A DNA stretch of 12,864 bases from an uncultured Collinsella sp. (GCA_905204635.1 CAJLAN010000027.1:1-12864); one strand, 5' to 3'; positions 1 to 7,884 are shown, counted from the first letter of the stretch. The notes: generated by a model not told the origin, from the letters alone. A program made the numbers and translations.

Positions 1-166
1 CTTGGGTGTAGAAGCCCTCGCCCGAAGCACCACTGTAGCCGTTGCCCTGATAACTATCGTCGTAGCCGTCATCGTAGCCGTAGTCGTCGTCCTGGCCATA
101 ACCCTGGTCGTAACCCTGCTGGCCGCCCAGGTGCATCTTATTTTTAATCTCGTCAAGGAAGCCCAT
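1..166 (-). CDS. sepF: SepF cell-division protein, N-terminal 55 residues (runs off left edge)
   Basis: This is the start of a minus-strand gene whose 3' part lies outside the window. The N-terminus MGFLDEIKNKMHLGG is of the SepF type: a short amphipathic helix that in the family inserts into the inner face of the membrane. It is followed from about residue 15 by a low-complexity linker rich in Gly, Tyr, Asp and Gln, with repeated GYD and YGYDDGY units. The globular SepF domain that binds the FtsZ tail is not visible. The ATG at 166 has an AGAGGA ribosome site 7 bases upstream. It follows yggS by 60 bases, and ylmE-ylmF(sepF) is the common order next to ftsZ in Gram-positive bacteria. The call rests on the N-terminal helix and the context; about two thirds of the protein is unseen. 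Confidence 0.85.
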   Translation of the reverse strand, partial: MGFLDEIKNKMHLGGQQGYDQGYGQDDDYGYDDGYDDSYQGNGYSGASGEGFYTQ

Positions 167-208
167 GGTTGTGTCCTCTCGCGGTTTAGTGCAGGCGCCC
201 CGATAATC

Positions 209-218
209 AGTGCGCACT
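209..218. repeat. 10-base perfect palindrome AGTGCGCACT upstream of sepF
   Basis: AGTGCGCACT reads the same on both strands and lies in the 60-base gap between yggS and sepF, 43 bases before the sepF ATG. It could be an operator, but nothing else in the sequence supports this, and short GC-rich palindromes also occur by chance. Confidence 0.25.
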
Positions 219-226
219 TCAGAGCC

Positions 227-964
227 TTATTTTACTGCAAACTCCGGGCTAAATACTACCCTGCCCAGGCGAACGAGCGTAGAGCCCTCCTCAAGGGCAG
301 ACTCAAAGTCCTCGCTCATACCGCAGGAAAGCTCAGGCAGGTTCAAATCGGGATGCGCCGCCTCCAGCTCATCCCTCAGCTCACGAAGCCCCGCAAAGGT
401 GCGGCGTGCCACATCCTTATTCCCCCGGGGCGCCATAGTCATAAGCCCCTGTACGCAAATTCCCTCAAGTTCTGCAAGCTCACCCGCGGCGGCGCGAATC
501 TCATCGGGTGAAAAGCCTCCCTTCGACTCCTCACCACTCACATTGACCTCAATGAGCACACGCTGGGGGCCGACGAGCTCGCCTGCCTCAATCTTGCGAA
601 CAGCACGACTCGAGATCGCCTGCGCCAGATGCAGCGAACCCACCGAGTGAATCAGCTCGGCTGAGCCCAGCACCGCATTGATCTTATTGGTCTGCAGGTT
701 GCCGATCATATCGAAGCGCACCTCGGGCAGCTCCGGATGCTCCGCCAGACCCGTGAGCTTGCGAACCAGCTCCTGCGGGCGGTTCTCGGCAAAATGGCGA
801 TACCCCGCCTGGATGGCGGCAACGGTCTCATCGACACCAACGGTCTTGGACACGGCAATGAGGCTCGCGGCGTCGTGGGGACGGCCCGCGCGATCGAGCG
901 CCGCATAAAAACGTTCCAGAATCTGCTCGCGGCGAGCGCGCATCAAGTCCAAATAGTTATCCAT
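227..964 (-). CDS. yggS: YggS/YlmE-family pyridoxal phosphate homeostasis protein (PLPBP)
   Basis: This 245-residue protein is the usual length for the family, a monomeric alanine-racemase-like barrel that binds pyridoxal 5'-phosphate and maintains vitamin B6 and amino acid balance in the cytosol without a known catalytic reaction. Lys40 in the motif AVSKT is the expected PLP-binding lysine. Other family blocks are HFAENRPQEL, IGNLQTNKIN (normally IGxLQxNK), LMTMAP and the phosphate-binding GMSEDFESALEEGSTLVRLG near the C-terminus. The ATG at 964 is preferred because GGAGG lies 9 bases upstream (974-978). A longer reading to a GTG at 1048 would translate a perfect hairpin and adds no conserved sequence. 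It lies between phoU and sepF; next to sepF is its normal place, next to phoU is not. Confidence 0.95.
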   Translation of the reverse strand: MDNYLDLMRARREQILERFYAALDRAGRPHDAASLIAVSKTVGVDETVAAIQAGYRHFAENRPQELVRKLTGLAEHPELPEVRFDMIGNLQTNKINAVLGSAELIHSVGSLHLAQAISSRAVRKIEAGELVGPQRVLIEVNVSGEESKGGFSPDEIRAAAGELAELEGICVQGLMTMAPRGNKDVARRTFAGLRELRDELEAAHPDLNLPELSCGMSEDFESALEEGSTLVRLGRVVFSPEFAVK

Positions 965-1014
965 TGCCAATCGCCTCCGCTGACAGCCAAACAAGTAGTC
1001 CCATGCTAACGCAA

Positions 1015-1046
1015 GAGCGCGGCCCCGCATGTGCAAGGCCGCGCTC
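1015..1046 (-). terminator. GC-rich hairpin after phoU, possible leaky terminator or processing site
   Basis: GAGCGCGGCC (1046-1037) pairs perfectly over 10 bases with GGCCGCGCTC (1024-1015) around a 12-base loop, 38 bases after the phoU stop. Read on the minus strand it is followed by TTGCGTT rather than a true T-run, so as an intrinsic terminator it looks weak; on the plus strand there is no T-run either. It may partly end the pst-phoU message, or protect its 3' end, with read-through into yggS and sepF. Confidence 0.5.
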
Positions 1047-1083
1047 ACTTAGGTATTTACAATCTTTCGACGAACGGGGTTAC

Positions 1084-1941
1084 TTACTCCTCGTCGTCCT
1101 CGCCATCGTCCTCATCCTCAAGATGATCGAGCAGGTAGCGAAGACCCTCGCTGACCTCGTTAACGGGCACCTTGGCAACGTAGCGTGCATCGACGGCGGG
1201 CCTCATGATAACACCCTCGCCCGAAGGCACGCGCATGCTCTCGAGCTCATCCTCATCAGTGCAGGCGATATCACCGGCAGTCATACGCTGTCCGGTCAAC
1301 AGGAAGGTCAGACGGCAGGCGGCATCGATGGAAATCGAGGCGATGCGATCGAGATAGCGCGATACCATGATGGCGCGGCGCAGGTCGTCATAGTTGCTGT
1401 CGTCGTCCATAAAATCGCCCGTGTCCATGCGGTTAAAGGTGCGGAAGAACTTCTCGTAGGCGGCGTGCACTGGCTCGTCCTCGACGGCCAAGTTGCAGAT
1501 GATGGACATGTCGTTGGTGACGAGCGCAGAAAGCGAAGAGCCCAGCACCTGGTAGACGGCCTCAGCCTCGGCCTCGACCGTGCCGACAAGCTCCTTGGGC
1601 AGCGAGATGTCGGCCTTGATCATATGACGCGTGGCGCGGCAAATCTGGCGAACCTTATCGGTCATGCGCTGCAGGTTAAAGTCGACGTAGATGATCGTCT
1701 GCAGCAAGCGGAAGTCGGAGGCGACCGGTGACTGCGTGGCAATCAGGTTGTAGCAGACGGCCTCCAGGTTGGCGCAGCGTGCGTCAATCGAAAGCGTGCG
1801 CTTCTTGGTCTTGGTGGCGAGCTTGCGGTCGTCGGTCACATAGGCCTTCACGGCATCGTGGAGGGCCAGATCGACGGCCTCGTAGATGCTCAGCATCTCG
1901 TGACGGGCCTCGATGAGCTGACGGGAAAACAGTTTGCGCAT
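1084..1941 (-). CDS. phoU: PhoU-like phosphate uptake regulator with acidic C-terminal extension
   Basis: PhoU proteins are cytoplasmic all-helical dimers that damp the Pst transporter and the phosphate two-component system. The 285 residues here contain the expected two three-helix repeats (about 10-105 and 120-216), including the family stretch VSRYLDRIASISIDA at 193-207 and LLTG at 214-217. Most family members end near there, at about 215-240 residues; this one adds roughly 68, ending in a run of Asp and Glu (EDEDDGEDDEE). The metal-binding pattern E/DxxxD is altered in both repeats: QRMTD at 91-95 and DRIAS at 198-202. The ATG at 1941 has GGAG 8 bases upstream. It follows pstB by 92 bases, its usual place. 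The family is clear; the altered motifs mean that metal binding should not be assumed. Confidence 0.93.
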   Translation of the reverse strand: MRKLFSRQLIEARHEMLSIYEAVDLALHDAVKAYVTDDRKLATKTKKRTLSIDARCANLEAVCYNLIATQSPVASDFRLLQTIIYVDFNLQRMTDKVRQICRATRHMIKADISLPKELVGTVEAEAEAVYQVLGSSLSALVTNDMSIICNLAVEDEPVHAAYEKFFRTFNRMDTGDFMDDDSNYDDLRRAIMVSRYLDRIASISIDAACRLTFLLTGQRMTAGDIACTDEDELESMRVPSGEGVIMRPAVDARYVAKVPVNEVSEGLRYLLDHLEDEDDGEDDEE

Positions 1942-1960
1942 GGTTCACTCCAATCAGTTG

Positions 1961-2033
1961 GGTGCGGTCATGCCGCCCGCACAGTGAATACGCACCGGAC
2001 CAGATCCGATCGGCTTGGGACTAGTCGCACCGA

Positions 2034-2037
<4 letters not shown>
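1961..2037 (-). promoter_or_regulatory. Structured intergenic RNA between pstB and phoU
   Basis: The 92-base gap can form several hairpins on the minus strand. CTGATCGG (2037-2030) can pair with CCGATCGG (2013-2006), with one G-T pair and a 16-base loop. GTGCGG (1982-1977) can pair with CCGCAC (1967-1962). The copy of CGCACC at 1966-1961 can instead pair with GGTGCG at 1996-1991 or at 2031-2026, so the pairings compete. There is no T-run. This may set the level of phoU relative to the transporter genes, but only base pairing supports that. Confidence 0.35.
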
Positions 2038-2837
<800 letters not shown>

Positions 2838-2849
2838 GGGACTCCTTAA

Positions 2850-3755
2850 CTAGCGACGCTTGCGCGACAGGAAGCGCGCAAACAGGTTGAAGGTCAGAAT
2901 GATCACCATCAGCAAGAGCGCGGTGCCGTAGGCTGCGTTCATGTTGATGCCGTCGTTGGCAAGCAGATACAGGTGAACCGTCATGGGGCGGCCGGAATCG
3001 AGCGGCGAAATAGGTAGATTGATGGCCTGCCCCATGGTATAGAGCACCACCGCGGTCTCGCCAATGGCACGGCCGATGGCGAGAACGATGCCCGTGGCAA
3101 TACGGCCAAAGGCAGAAGGAAGCACGATCTTGGAGACAACCTGCCACTTGGTGGCGCCCAGGCCATATGCGCCCCAGCGGATATAGCGCGGAACGGCGCG
3201 AATGGCCTCTTCGGTGGTACGCATGACGATGGGAAGCATCAAGAGCGCGAGTGCCAGGGCGGCCGAGACCATCGAAAGGCCCAGGCCCATGGCCTCGACA
3301 AACAAGGCGTAGCCAAACAGGCCCATAACGATGGAGGGCACCGAGGCCAAAGCGTCAGCAGCGTAGCGAATGAGCTCGACGACCTTGCCCTGCTTGGCGT
3401 ACTCGGCCAGATAGACGGCTGCCAGCACAGCGATCGGCGTGCAGATAAGCATGGCGAGCGCCGTCACGTAGACGGTCGAGACGATCGTGGGCCAAATTCC
3501 GCCCTCGGCGTTGACGCCCTGGGGCCAACCGAAGATAAAGTCGAGCGAGATGTGTGGCAGGCCGTTGATGACCACGTAGGCGATGATAGCGACCAGCACC
3601 AGCGTGGTGATGTAGGCAGCGGCACGAAACACGCAAAGCATGATCTTGTTGGACAGGTCCTTGTTGATGCGGCCCTTCTTGCCGTGGGAAAGGGCACGCT
3701 TGATGCGCTCGCGCGACGAGGTCGTATCGACCGTCGTGTCAACGGAATCGGACAT
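2850..3755 (-). CDS. pstA: Phosphate ABC transporter permease PstA
   Basis: This is one of the two membrane subunits forming the phosphate channel. The 301 residues start with a charged cytoplasmic N-terminus of about 40 residues (THR/SER/LYS-rich), followed by six likely membrane segments near 43-64, 92-117, 138-155, 160-178, 217-240 and 277-296. The cytoplasmic EAA loop that docks on PstB is WGAYGLGATKWQVVSKIVLP at 194-213, followed by the permease signature AIGRAIGETA (226-235). Shorter periplasmic loops and the order after pstC favour PstA over PstC. The ATG at 3755 lies 3 bases past the pstC stop, with AGGGGG just upstream inside the end of pstC, so the two are almost surely translated in a coupled manner. 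Confidence 0.97.
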   Translation of the reverse strand: MSDSVDTTVDTTSSRERIKRALSHGKKGRINKDLSNKIMLCVFRAAAYITTLVLVAIIAYVVINGLPHISLDFIFGWPQGVNAEGGIWPTIVSTVYVTALAMLICTPIAVLAAVYLAEYAKQGKVVELIRYAADALASVPSIVMGLFGYALFVEAMGLGLSMVSAALALALLMLPIVMRTTEEAIRAVPRYIRWGAYGLGATKWQVVSKIVLPSAFGRIATGIVLAIGRAIGETAVVLYTMGQAINLPISPLDSGRPMTVHLYLLANDGINMNAAYGTALLLMVIILTFNLFARFLSRKRR

Positions 3756-3758
3756 AGC

Positions 3759-4685
3759 CTACCCCCTCTTCTTCTTGGAAATCAGACGGACGATGCCCAC
3801 CAGCGTGGCGGAGATGATAAACAGGACCACGCCCATGCCGAACAGCGCCGAGCGATGCAGACCCGAGGAATAGCTCATGTCGAGCGCGATCTGGCTCGTG
3901 AGCGTCGAGATAGGGCTCGCAATGCTGTCGGGAATAACCGGGGCGTTACCTACGACCATGAGCACGGCCATGGTCTCGCCGATGGCACGGCCCATACCCA
4001 GCACGATGGCATCAACGATACCCAGCTTCGCGGCAGGTAGCACGACCTTATAGATGGTCTGCCACTTGGTGGCGCCCATGGCATACGATGCCTCGCGAAT
4101 GCCCATGGGAATGGAATTGAGAGCATCGATGGTGAGCGTGGTGATGGTAGGGACGATCATGATGGCGAGCACAAACCACGCCGTCAGCGCACCAAAACCA
4201 AGGCCGCCGGTCAGTTGTGCGATAAACGGGCGGATGATGATCATGCCAAAGAAACCATAGATGATAGAAGGGATGCCGGCCAACAGGTCAACGGCGGGGC
4301 TGATGAGCTTGCGCACGCGCTTGCTGGCAATCTCGACCAGGTAAACGGCCGTACCCACGCCCAGCGGCACGCCCATGGCGAGCGCACCGACGGTCACCAG
4401 ACCCGAGCCGGCAAGCAGCGACAAGATGCCGTAGTGGCCCTCGGAAGGCGCCCACGTAAAGCTAAAGAAGTCCGCCAGACCGATGTCGGTAAAGACGGGC
4501 AGCGCCGAGTACGTGGTAAAGACAAAAATCAGGATGACGGTAACGACCGCCAAGAACGCGCAGGCAAAGAAGATCCACTGCAGCGCCTTCTCCTTGATAT
4601 AGGTACTGCGAGATACGAGCGCCAGCTCGCGCTTCTTGGGCGTCTGAACATTCTGCTCAGTCTGGGAGTTTTCCTGTGCTTCCAT
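3759..4685 (-). CDS. pstC: Phosphate ABC transporter permease PstC
   Basis: This is the second membrane subunit of the phosphate importer. It has 308 residues, with a hydrophilic Lys/Gln-rich cytoplasmic N-terminus of about 35 residues and a first membrane segment at about 37-60. The extracytoplasmic stretch after it (FFSFTWAPSEGHYGILSLLAG) is typical of PstC. The core permease helices follow, with the EAA loop REASYAMGATKWQTIYKVVL at 197-216 and the signature GMGRAIGETMAV at 230-241. The ATG at 4685 is chosen over a GTG at 4694 because AAGGGGAG (4701-4694) sits 8 bases before the ATG and would overlap the GTG. The ATG follows the pstS stop by a single base. It ends 3 bases before pstA. Confidence 0.97.
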   Translation of the reverse strand: MEAQENSQTEQNVQTPKKRELALVSRSTYIKEKALQWIFFACAFLAVVTVILIFVFTTYSALPVFTDIGLADFFSFTWAPSEGHYGILSLLAGSGLVTVGALAMGVPLGVGTAVYLVEIASKRVRKLISPAVDLLAGIPSIIYGFFGMIIIRPFIAQLTGGLGFGALTAWFVLAIMIVPTITTLTIDALNSIPMGIREASYAMGATKWQTIYKVVLPAAKLGIVDAIVLGMGRAIGETMAVLMVVGNAPVIPDSIASPISTLTSQIALDMSYSSGLHRSALFGMGVVLFIISATLVGIVRLISKKKRG

Positions 4686-4686
4686 G

Positions 4687-5523
4687 CTACTCACTCCCCT
4701 TCTCGTCGTTGGTGACGGGAATAAAGCCCGCCTCGCGAATCTGCTTGTCCATCTTTTCGGACGTCACATAGTCGATGTAATCCTGCGCCTGCTGCGAAGG
4801 CGCACCCTTCACAAAGAAGTAAAGGTCGCGCGAGATGGGATAACCGCCACTCGCGACCGTCTTCTCGGACGCCTCAACATGATTGACCGAGACGGCCTTG
4901 ACCGAGGTCTTGGCGTTGAGGCTATCGACGAAGCCCAGCGAAATGTAGCCGATGGCCCCACGCGAACGAGATACCACGTCGCGCACCTGGCCCGTACCCG
5001 AAAGAACAGCCGAGCGGCGATCGAACGGCGTGCCATCCATCACGATGGTACGGAAGGCCTCGCGCGTACCGGACGCCTCGTCTCGGTTGATGACCTGAAT
5101 CCTCAGGTCCTCGCCACCGACCTCTTTCCAATTGGTAATCTTGCCGGCGTAGATATCGCGGAGCTGCTCGGTCGAGAGGTTATCGACCGGGTTATCGTCG
5201 TTCACGATGACCGCGATACCGTCGTGGGCAATTACGATGGGGGTCAGGCCCAGATCCTGTTCGTCGGCATTGAGCCCACGGGAGGAGCTGGCGATATCGG
5301 CCGTGCCGGCGCTGACGGCCTCGATGCCAGCGGAAGAACCCAAACCGGAAACGAGCACGTCGATGCCGGTCTCCTCCTTAAAGCCCTCGGCCGCAATCTC
5401 GGCGATAGGAAGGCAGGTCGTGGAGCCAGCGACGGTAATGGAAGAGGTAGAAGATCCCGAAGAACAGGCACACAGCGTAAGTGTAAGCACAGCGGCGCTC
5501 AGGACCGATACGATCTTTCTCAT
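4687..5523 (-). CDS. pstS: Phosphate-binding lipoprotein PstS
   Basis: This is the extracytoplasmic receptor that delivers phosphate to PstC-PstA. The 278 residues begin with a lipoprotein signal peptide ending in the lipobox LCAC, so Cys20 should be lipid-anchored, as expected in a bacterium with a single membrane. A short Ser/Gly linker leads to the binding fold. Ligand-site motifs are AGSTT at 32-36, SSSRG at 79-83 and the anion loop DEASGTREAF at 148-157; GAIGYISLGFV at 189-199 is also family-typical. The length is near that of Gram-positive PstS and shorter than the E. coli protein. The ATG at 5523 shares bases with the pgeF stop (ATGA), so it is probably reached by ribosomes finishing pgeF. 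PstS is normally first in its operon; here pgeF precedes it. Confidence 0.97.
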   Translation of the reverse strand: MRKIVSVLSAAVLTLTLCACSSGSSTSSITVAGSTTCLPIAEIAAEGFKEETGIDVLVSGLGSSAGIEAVSAGTADIASSSRGLNADEQDLGLTPIVIAHDGIAVIVNDDNPVDNLSTEQLRDIYAGKITNWKEVGGEDLRIQVINRDEASGTREAFRTIVMDGTPFDRRSAVLSGTGQVRDVVSRSRGAIGYISLGFVDSLNAKTSVKAVSVNHVEASEKTVASGGYPISRDLYFFVKGAPSQQAQDYIDYVTSEKMDKQIREAGFIPVTNDEKGSE

Positions 5524-6320
5524 AGCATCACGCCGATCGCAGCATGGCGCCCACAGGTGCCGTCCTCGTTACGGTAGGAATAAAAGCGGTCGTTCTGACG
5601 CACGGTCGAAAGCTGGGTATCCACGATATCATCCGCGTCGACACCGACATCTACCAGCGCCTCGCGAATGGCAGCGGAAAGATCGAGCATGCGAGAGGTA
5701 CTCGCATCGATGCAAGAGAACTCGGCGGCAAAGCGATCCATGAGTTCCTGGGATACCTCATATTCGTCACCCAAGATATGGGGGCCGATATAGGCGGAAA
5801 CGTCGCCCGCATCGCAGCCGGCAGCATCGCAAAGCGCCTGGCACGCCTTGGCAGAAATACGTGCAATCGTGCCCTTCCAACCGGAGTGCACCACGGCAAA
5901 TCCGCCAGGGGCCACCAGCACCACGGGAACGCAGTCGGCAAAGCAGAGCAGCACGGGCACGTTATGCGCCGTACAGACGATGGCATCGCAGCCCGCGGCA
6001 ATCTGCTCGCGGACGTCCTCAAGGTCATCGGCGCCATTCGAGGTCACCGCAACGATATGGTCACCATGGACCTGATTGGGAACGAGCAGGTTGTGCTCGC
6101 ACTCCGCGGCACCCATAGCCTCGAGTGCGCGGCGACGATTTTCTTGAACAGCAAAGGGATCATCGCCAACATGCGAGCCCAAGTTGAGTGAGGAGTACGC
6201 ATCTTCGGAAACGCCACCGGCGCGCTCGGTGAAGGCAAAGCGAACATCGGATGTCGCGCCCTCCACCAACGTAACTCCATCATGGTCGACACGCGAAACT
6301 TTGTCCGCACGTGCTGCCAT
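5520..6320 (-). CDS. pgeF: PgeF/YlmD/YfiH peptidoglycan-editing or purine nucleoside phosphorylase family protein
   Basis: The 266-residue protein belongs to the multicopper-polyphenol-oxidase-like (DUF152/COG1496) family. E. coli members are linked to removing wrongly placed L-serine from peptidoglycan precursors, and human FAMIN and bacterial relatives act on purine nucleosides; which activity applies here cannot be told. The metal site is visible as His85 (NQVHGD), Cys130 (ADCVPVVL) and His145 (VVHSGWKGT). SHVGDDPFAVQENRRRA at 49-65 and YIGPHI are also conserved. The ATG at 6320 has AGGAGG 7 bases upstream (6328-6333); an in-frame GTG further out would put that site inside the gene. It follows ftsZ, the classic ylmD position, but beyond a terminator. 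Its TGA overlaps the pstS ATG, making it the first gene of the phosphate operon. Confidence 0.94.
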   Translation of the reverse strand: MAARADKVSRVDHDGVTLVEGATSDVRFAFTERAGGVSEDAYSSLNLGSHVGDDPFAVQENRRRALEAMGAAECEHNLLVPNQVHGDHIVAVTSNGADDLEDVREQIAAGCDAIVCTAHNVPVLLCFADCVPVVLVAPGGFAVVHSGWKGTIARISAKACQALCDAAGCDAGDVSAYIGPHILGDEYEVSQELMDRFAAEFSCIDASTSRMLDLSAAIREALVDVGVDADDIVDTQLSTVRQNDRFYSYRNEDGTCGRHAAIGVML

Positions 6321-6362
6321 ACTAAAGCCTCCTAATAACACAAGTACCGCGGCATCGCCGCT

Positions 6363-6385
6363 ACAGCCCGCGTTTATACGGCTGT
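6363..6385. promoter_or_regulatory. Inverted repeat ACAGCC-N11-GGCTGT around a TATAAA in the pgeF leader
   Basis: ACAGCC (6363-6368) and GGCTGT (6380-6385) form a 6-base inverted repeat with an 11-base spacer. On the minus strand the spacer contains TATAAA (6378-6373), a fair -10 hexamer about 53 bases before the pgeF ATG. No convincing -35 lies 16-18 bases upstream (CTTTTA is the nearest), which would fit an activated promoter. The arrangement could be an operator over the promoter, but this is weak. Confidence 0.3.
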
Positions 6386-6421
6386 CATACTTCTCTAAAA
6401 GGATACCTGCTGCGCTGGAGG

Positions 6422-6443
6422 CAATCGTAAAGGGAACGTAAAG
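6422..6443 (-). promoter_or_regulatory. 11-base tandem direct repeat, candidate PHO box
   Basis: On the minus strand CTTTACGTTCC (6443-6433) is followed directly by CTTTACGATTG (6432-6422): seven identical bases repeated at exactly one 11-base step. PhoB/PhoP response regulators bind 11-base direct repeat units upstream of pst genes, although the consensus differs between phyla. It lies about 100 bases before pgeF, the first gene of the phosphate operon, and after the ftsZ terminator, the right place for an activator site. A possible -10 (TATCCT) follows at 6405-6400. The identity of the regulator is inferred. Confidence 0.45.
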
Positions 6444-6470
6444 AGATTGGAGGTTCTAGTTTACAAAGTC

Positions 6471-6504
6471 GAAATAAAAAGGGCGCGTCCATACGGACAC
6501 GCCC
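6471..6504 (-). terminator. Intrinsic terminator of ftsZ
   Basis: GGGCGTGTCC (6504-6495) pairs with GGACGCGCCC (6490-6481) over 10 bases, one of them a G-T pair, around a 4-base loop. The T-run TTTTTATTTC follows at once (6480-6471). It starts 27 bases after the ftsZ stop. This is a textbook rho-independent terminator and separates the dcw transcript from the pgeF-pst operon. Confidence 0.92.
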
Positions 6505-6530
6505 CTGTGCACAACAATGCAAAGAACGAC

Positions 6531-7685
6531 TTAGAAGCTACCGCGCTTCAGGAAGTCGGGAAGCTCGAACTGATCGTTGCCGAAGTTAGGAAGCTCGGTG
6601 CCACCGACGTTGCGGGTCGGAGCGGCCTGAGCCGGGCTGGTGGCCGGAGCGGTGCGCTGCGGCTCAGCGGAGGCAGCGGCCTTGCTCTGAGACTGCTGAG
6701 CAGCAAAGAGCTCGTCCTGACGGTTAACGTTGGAGTCGGAGAAGCCCGTAGCGATGACGGTGATACGCACCTGATCGCCCAGGGACTCGTCGACAACGGT
6801 ACCGAAGATGATGTTGGCCTCGGGGTCGACGGCGTTGGCGACAACGTCGGCGGCGTCGCTGATCTCCTGGATGCCCAGGTCCTTGGAACCGGCGATGGAG
6901 AGCAGCACGCGCGTGGCGCCATCGATGGAGCTCTCGAGCAGCGGGCTGGAGATGGCCTGCTGGGCAGCGTCGACGGCACGGGTATCCCCAGAAGAGGTAC
7001 CGATACCCATCATGGCGGTACCGGCCTGCTTCATGATGGTCTTAACATCGGCGAAGTCCAGGTTGATGATACCGGGGACGGTGATGAGGTCGGTGATGCC
7101 CTGGGTGCCCTGGGAAAGGACGCCATCGGCAATCGCGAAGGCCTCGAGCATGGTGGTCTTCTTCTCGGCGATGTCGAGCAGCTTATCGTTAGGGATGACG
7201 ATCATGGTGTCGACGCAATCGGAGAGGGTCTTAATGCCCTCCTCGGCGCTCTTCTTGCGCTTGCGGCCCTCGAAGGTGAAGGGCTTGGTCACGACGGCGA
7301 CGGTCAGCGCACCGACCTCGTTCATCGCGATATCGGCAACGATGGGAGCAGCGCCGGTACCGGTGCCACCGCCCTCGCCGCAGGTGATGAACACCATGTC
7401 GGCGCCAGCGAGCGCCTCGGCAATGTCGTCGCGGGACTCATCGGCAGCCTTGCGGCCAACCTCGGGGTTGGCGCCGGCGCCCAGGCCGCGGGTAAGGTCG
7501 GTGCCGATGTGCACCTTGATATCGGCATCAGAGATCGCGAGTGCCTGAGCATCGGTGTTGATGGCAACAAACTCGACGCCGCGGATGCCCTCTTCGATCA
7601 TTCGATTGACCGCGTTGGTACCGCCGCCGCCGACGCCGACCACCTTAATGACGGCAAGGTAGTTGTTGATCTCTGTCTCGTGCAT
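6531..7685 (-). CDS. ftsZ: Cell division GTPase FtsZ
   Basis: FtsZ is the tubulin-like GTPase that polymerises into the cytokinetic ring. The 384 residues include the nucleotide-binding [13 protein letters not shown] at 17-29, the tubulin signature GGGTGTG at 105-111, and the T7 synergy loop NLDFAD at 208-213, whose aspartates complete the GTPase site of the neighbouring subunit. An unstructured Gln/Ala/Pro/Ser-rich linker leads to a C-terminal peptide ELPDFLKR, the docking site for SepF and other partners; the usual form is (D/E)-x-P-x-F-L-(R/K). The ATG at 7685 has GGAGG 6 bases upstream (7692-7696), so the upstream in-frame ATG at 7715 is rejected. It is preceded by ftsQ 199 bases away, with no ftsA, and ended by a strong terminator. 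Confidence 0.99.
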   Translation of the reverse strand: MHETEINNYLAVIKVVGVGGGGTNAVNRMIEEGIRGVEFVAINTDAQALAISDADIKVHIGTDLTRGLGAGANPEVGRKAADESRDDIAEALAGADMVFITCGEGGGTGTGAAPIVADIAMNEVGALTVAVVTKPFTFEGRKRKKSAEEGIKTLSDCVDTMIVIPNDKLLDIAEKKTTMLEAFAIADGVLSQGTQGITDLITVPGIINLDFADVKTIMKQAGTAMMGIGTSSGDTRAVDAAQQAISSPLLESSIDGATRVLLSIAGSKDLGIQEISDAADVVANAVDPEANIIFGTVVDESLGDQVRITVIATGFSDSNVNRQDELFAAQQSQSKAAASAEPQRTAPATSPAQAAPTRNVGGTELPNFGNDQFELPDFLKRGSF

Positions 7686-7884
7686 GTCGGTCCTCCGAAC
7701 AAAGGTTATAGCCATAGCATGGGTCGACCCCTGCGCACATTAACCTTCAGGTTGAAAGTAAATGCAAAGGTAAACCGTATTATGTTTGCACATTATGAAC
7801 GTATCAGTCAAATAATTGACCGTGAAAACCAAACAAACCAGATAAACGGCGTGGTATGGCCCCTCAACAAAGCATCAACCAGCG
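7686..7884 (-). promoter_or_regulatory. AT-rich control region upstream of ftsZ
   Basis: This 199-base gap is much more AT-rich than its surroundings. It holds three inverted repeats: GTCAA-N4-TTGAC (7807-7820), AACCT-N2-AGGTT (7742-7753) and the perfect GGGTCGACCC (7721-7730). On the minus strand TTGACT (7811-7806) would serve as a -35, and CATAAT occurs twice (7797-7792, 7784-7779) as -10-like sequence, but spacings of 8 and 21 bases are not ideal. TTTAC occurs twice, 12 bases apart (7774-7770, 7762-7758). A dedicated ftsZ promoter here is likely; the exact boxes are not settled. Confidence 0.55.

Noticed and set aside
50..100. Tandem-repeat look of GTAGCCGTC/GTAGTCGTC units near the left edge
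   Set aside because: This is the codon pattern of the Gly-Tyr-Asp linker of SepF, not a separate DNA repeat or CRISPR array.
965..1048. Longer yggS starting at GTG 1048
   Set aside because: It would translate through the perfect hairpin and past the GGAGG site that serves the ATG at 964; the extra residues match nothing in the family.
6382..6389. Plus-strand CTGTCATA, identical to an E. coli PHO box half-site
   Set aside because: It occurs once, has no partner at 11 bases and faces away from the operon; the E. coli consensus need not apply in this phylum. The minus-strand CTTTACG repeat is a better candidate.
7686..7715. FtsZ starting at ATG 7715
   Set aside because: The GGAGG at 7692-7696 is correctly placed only for the ATG at 7685.
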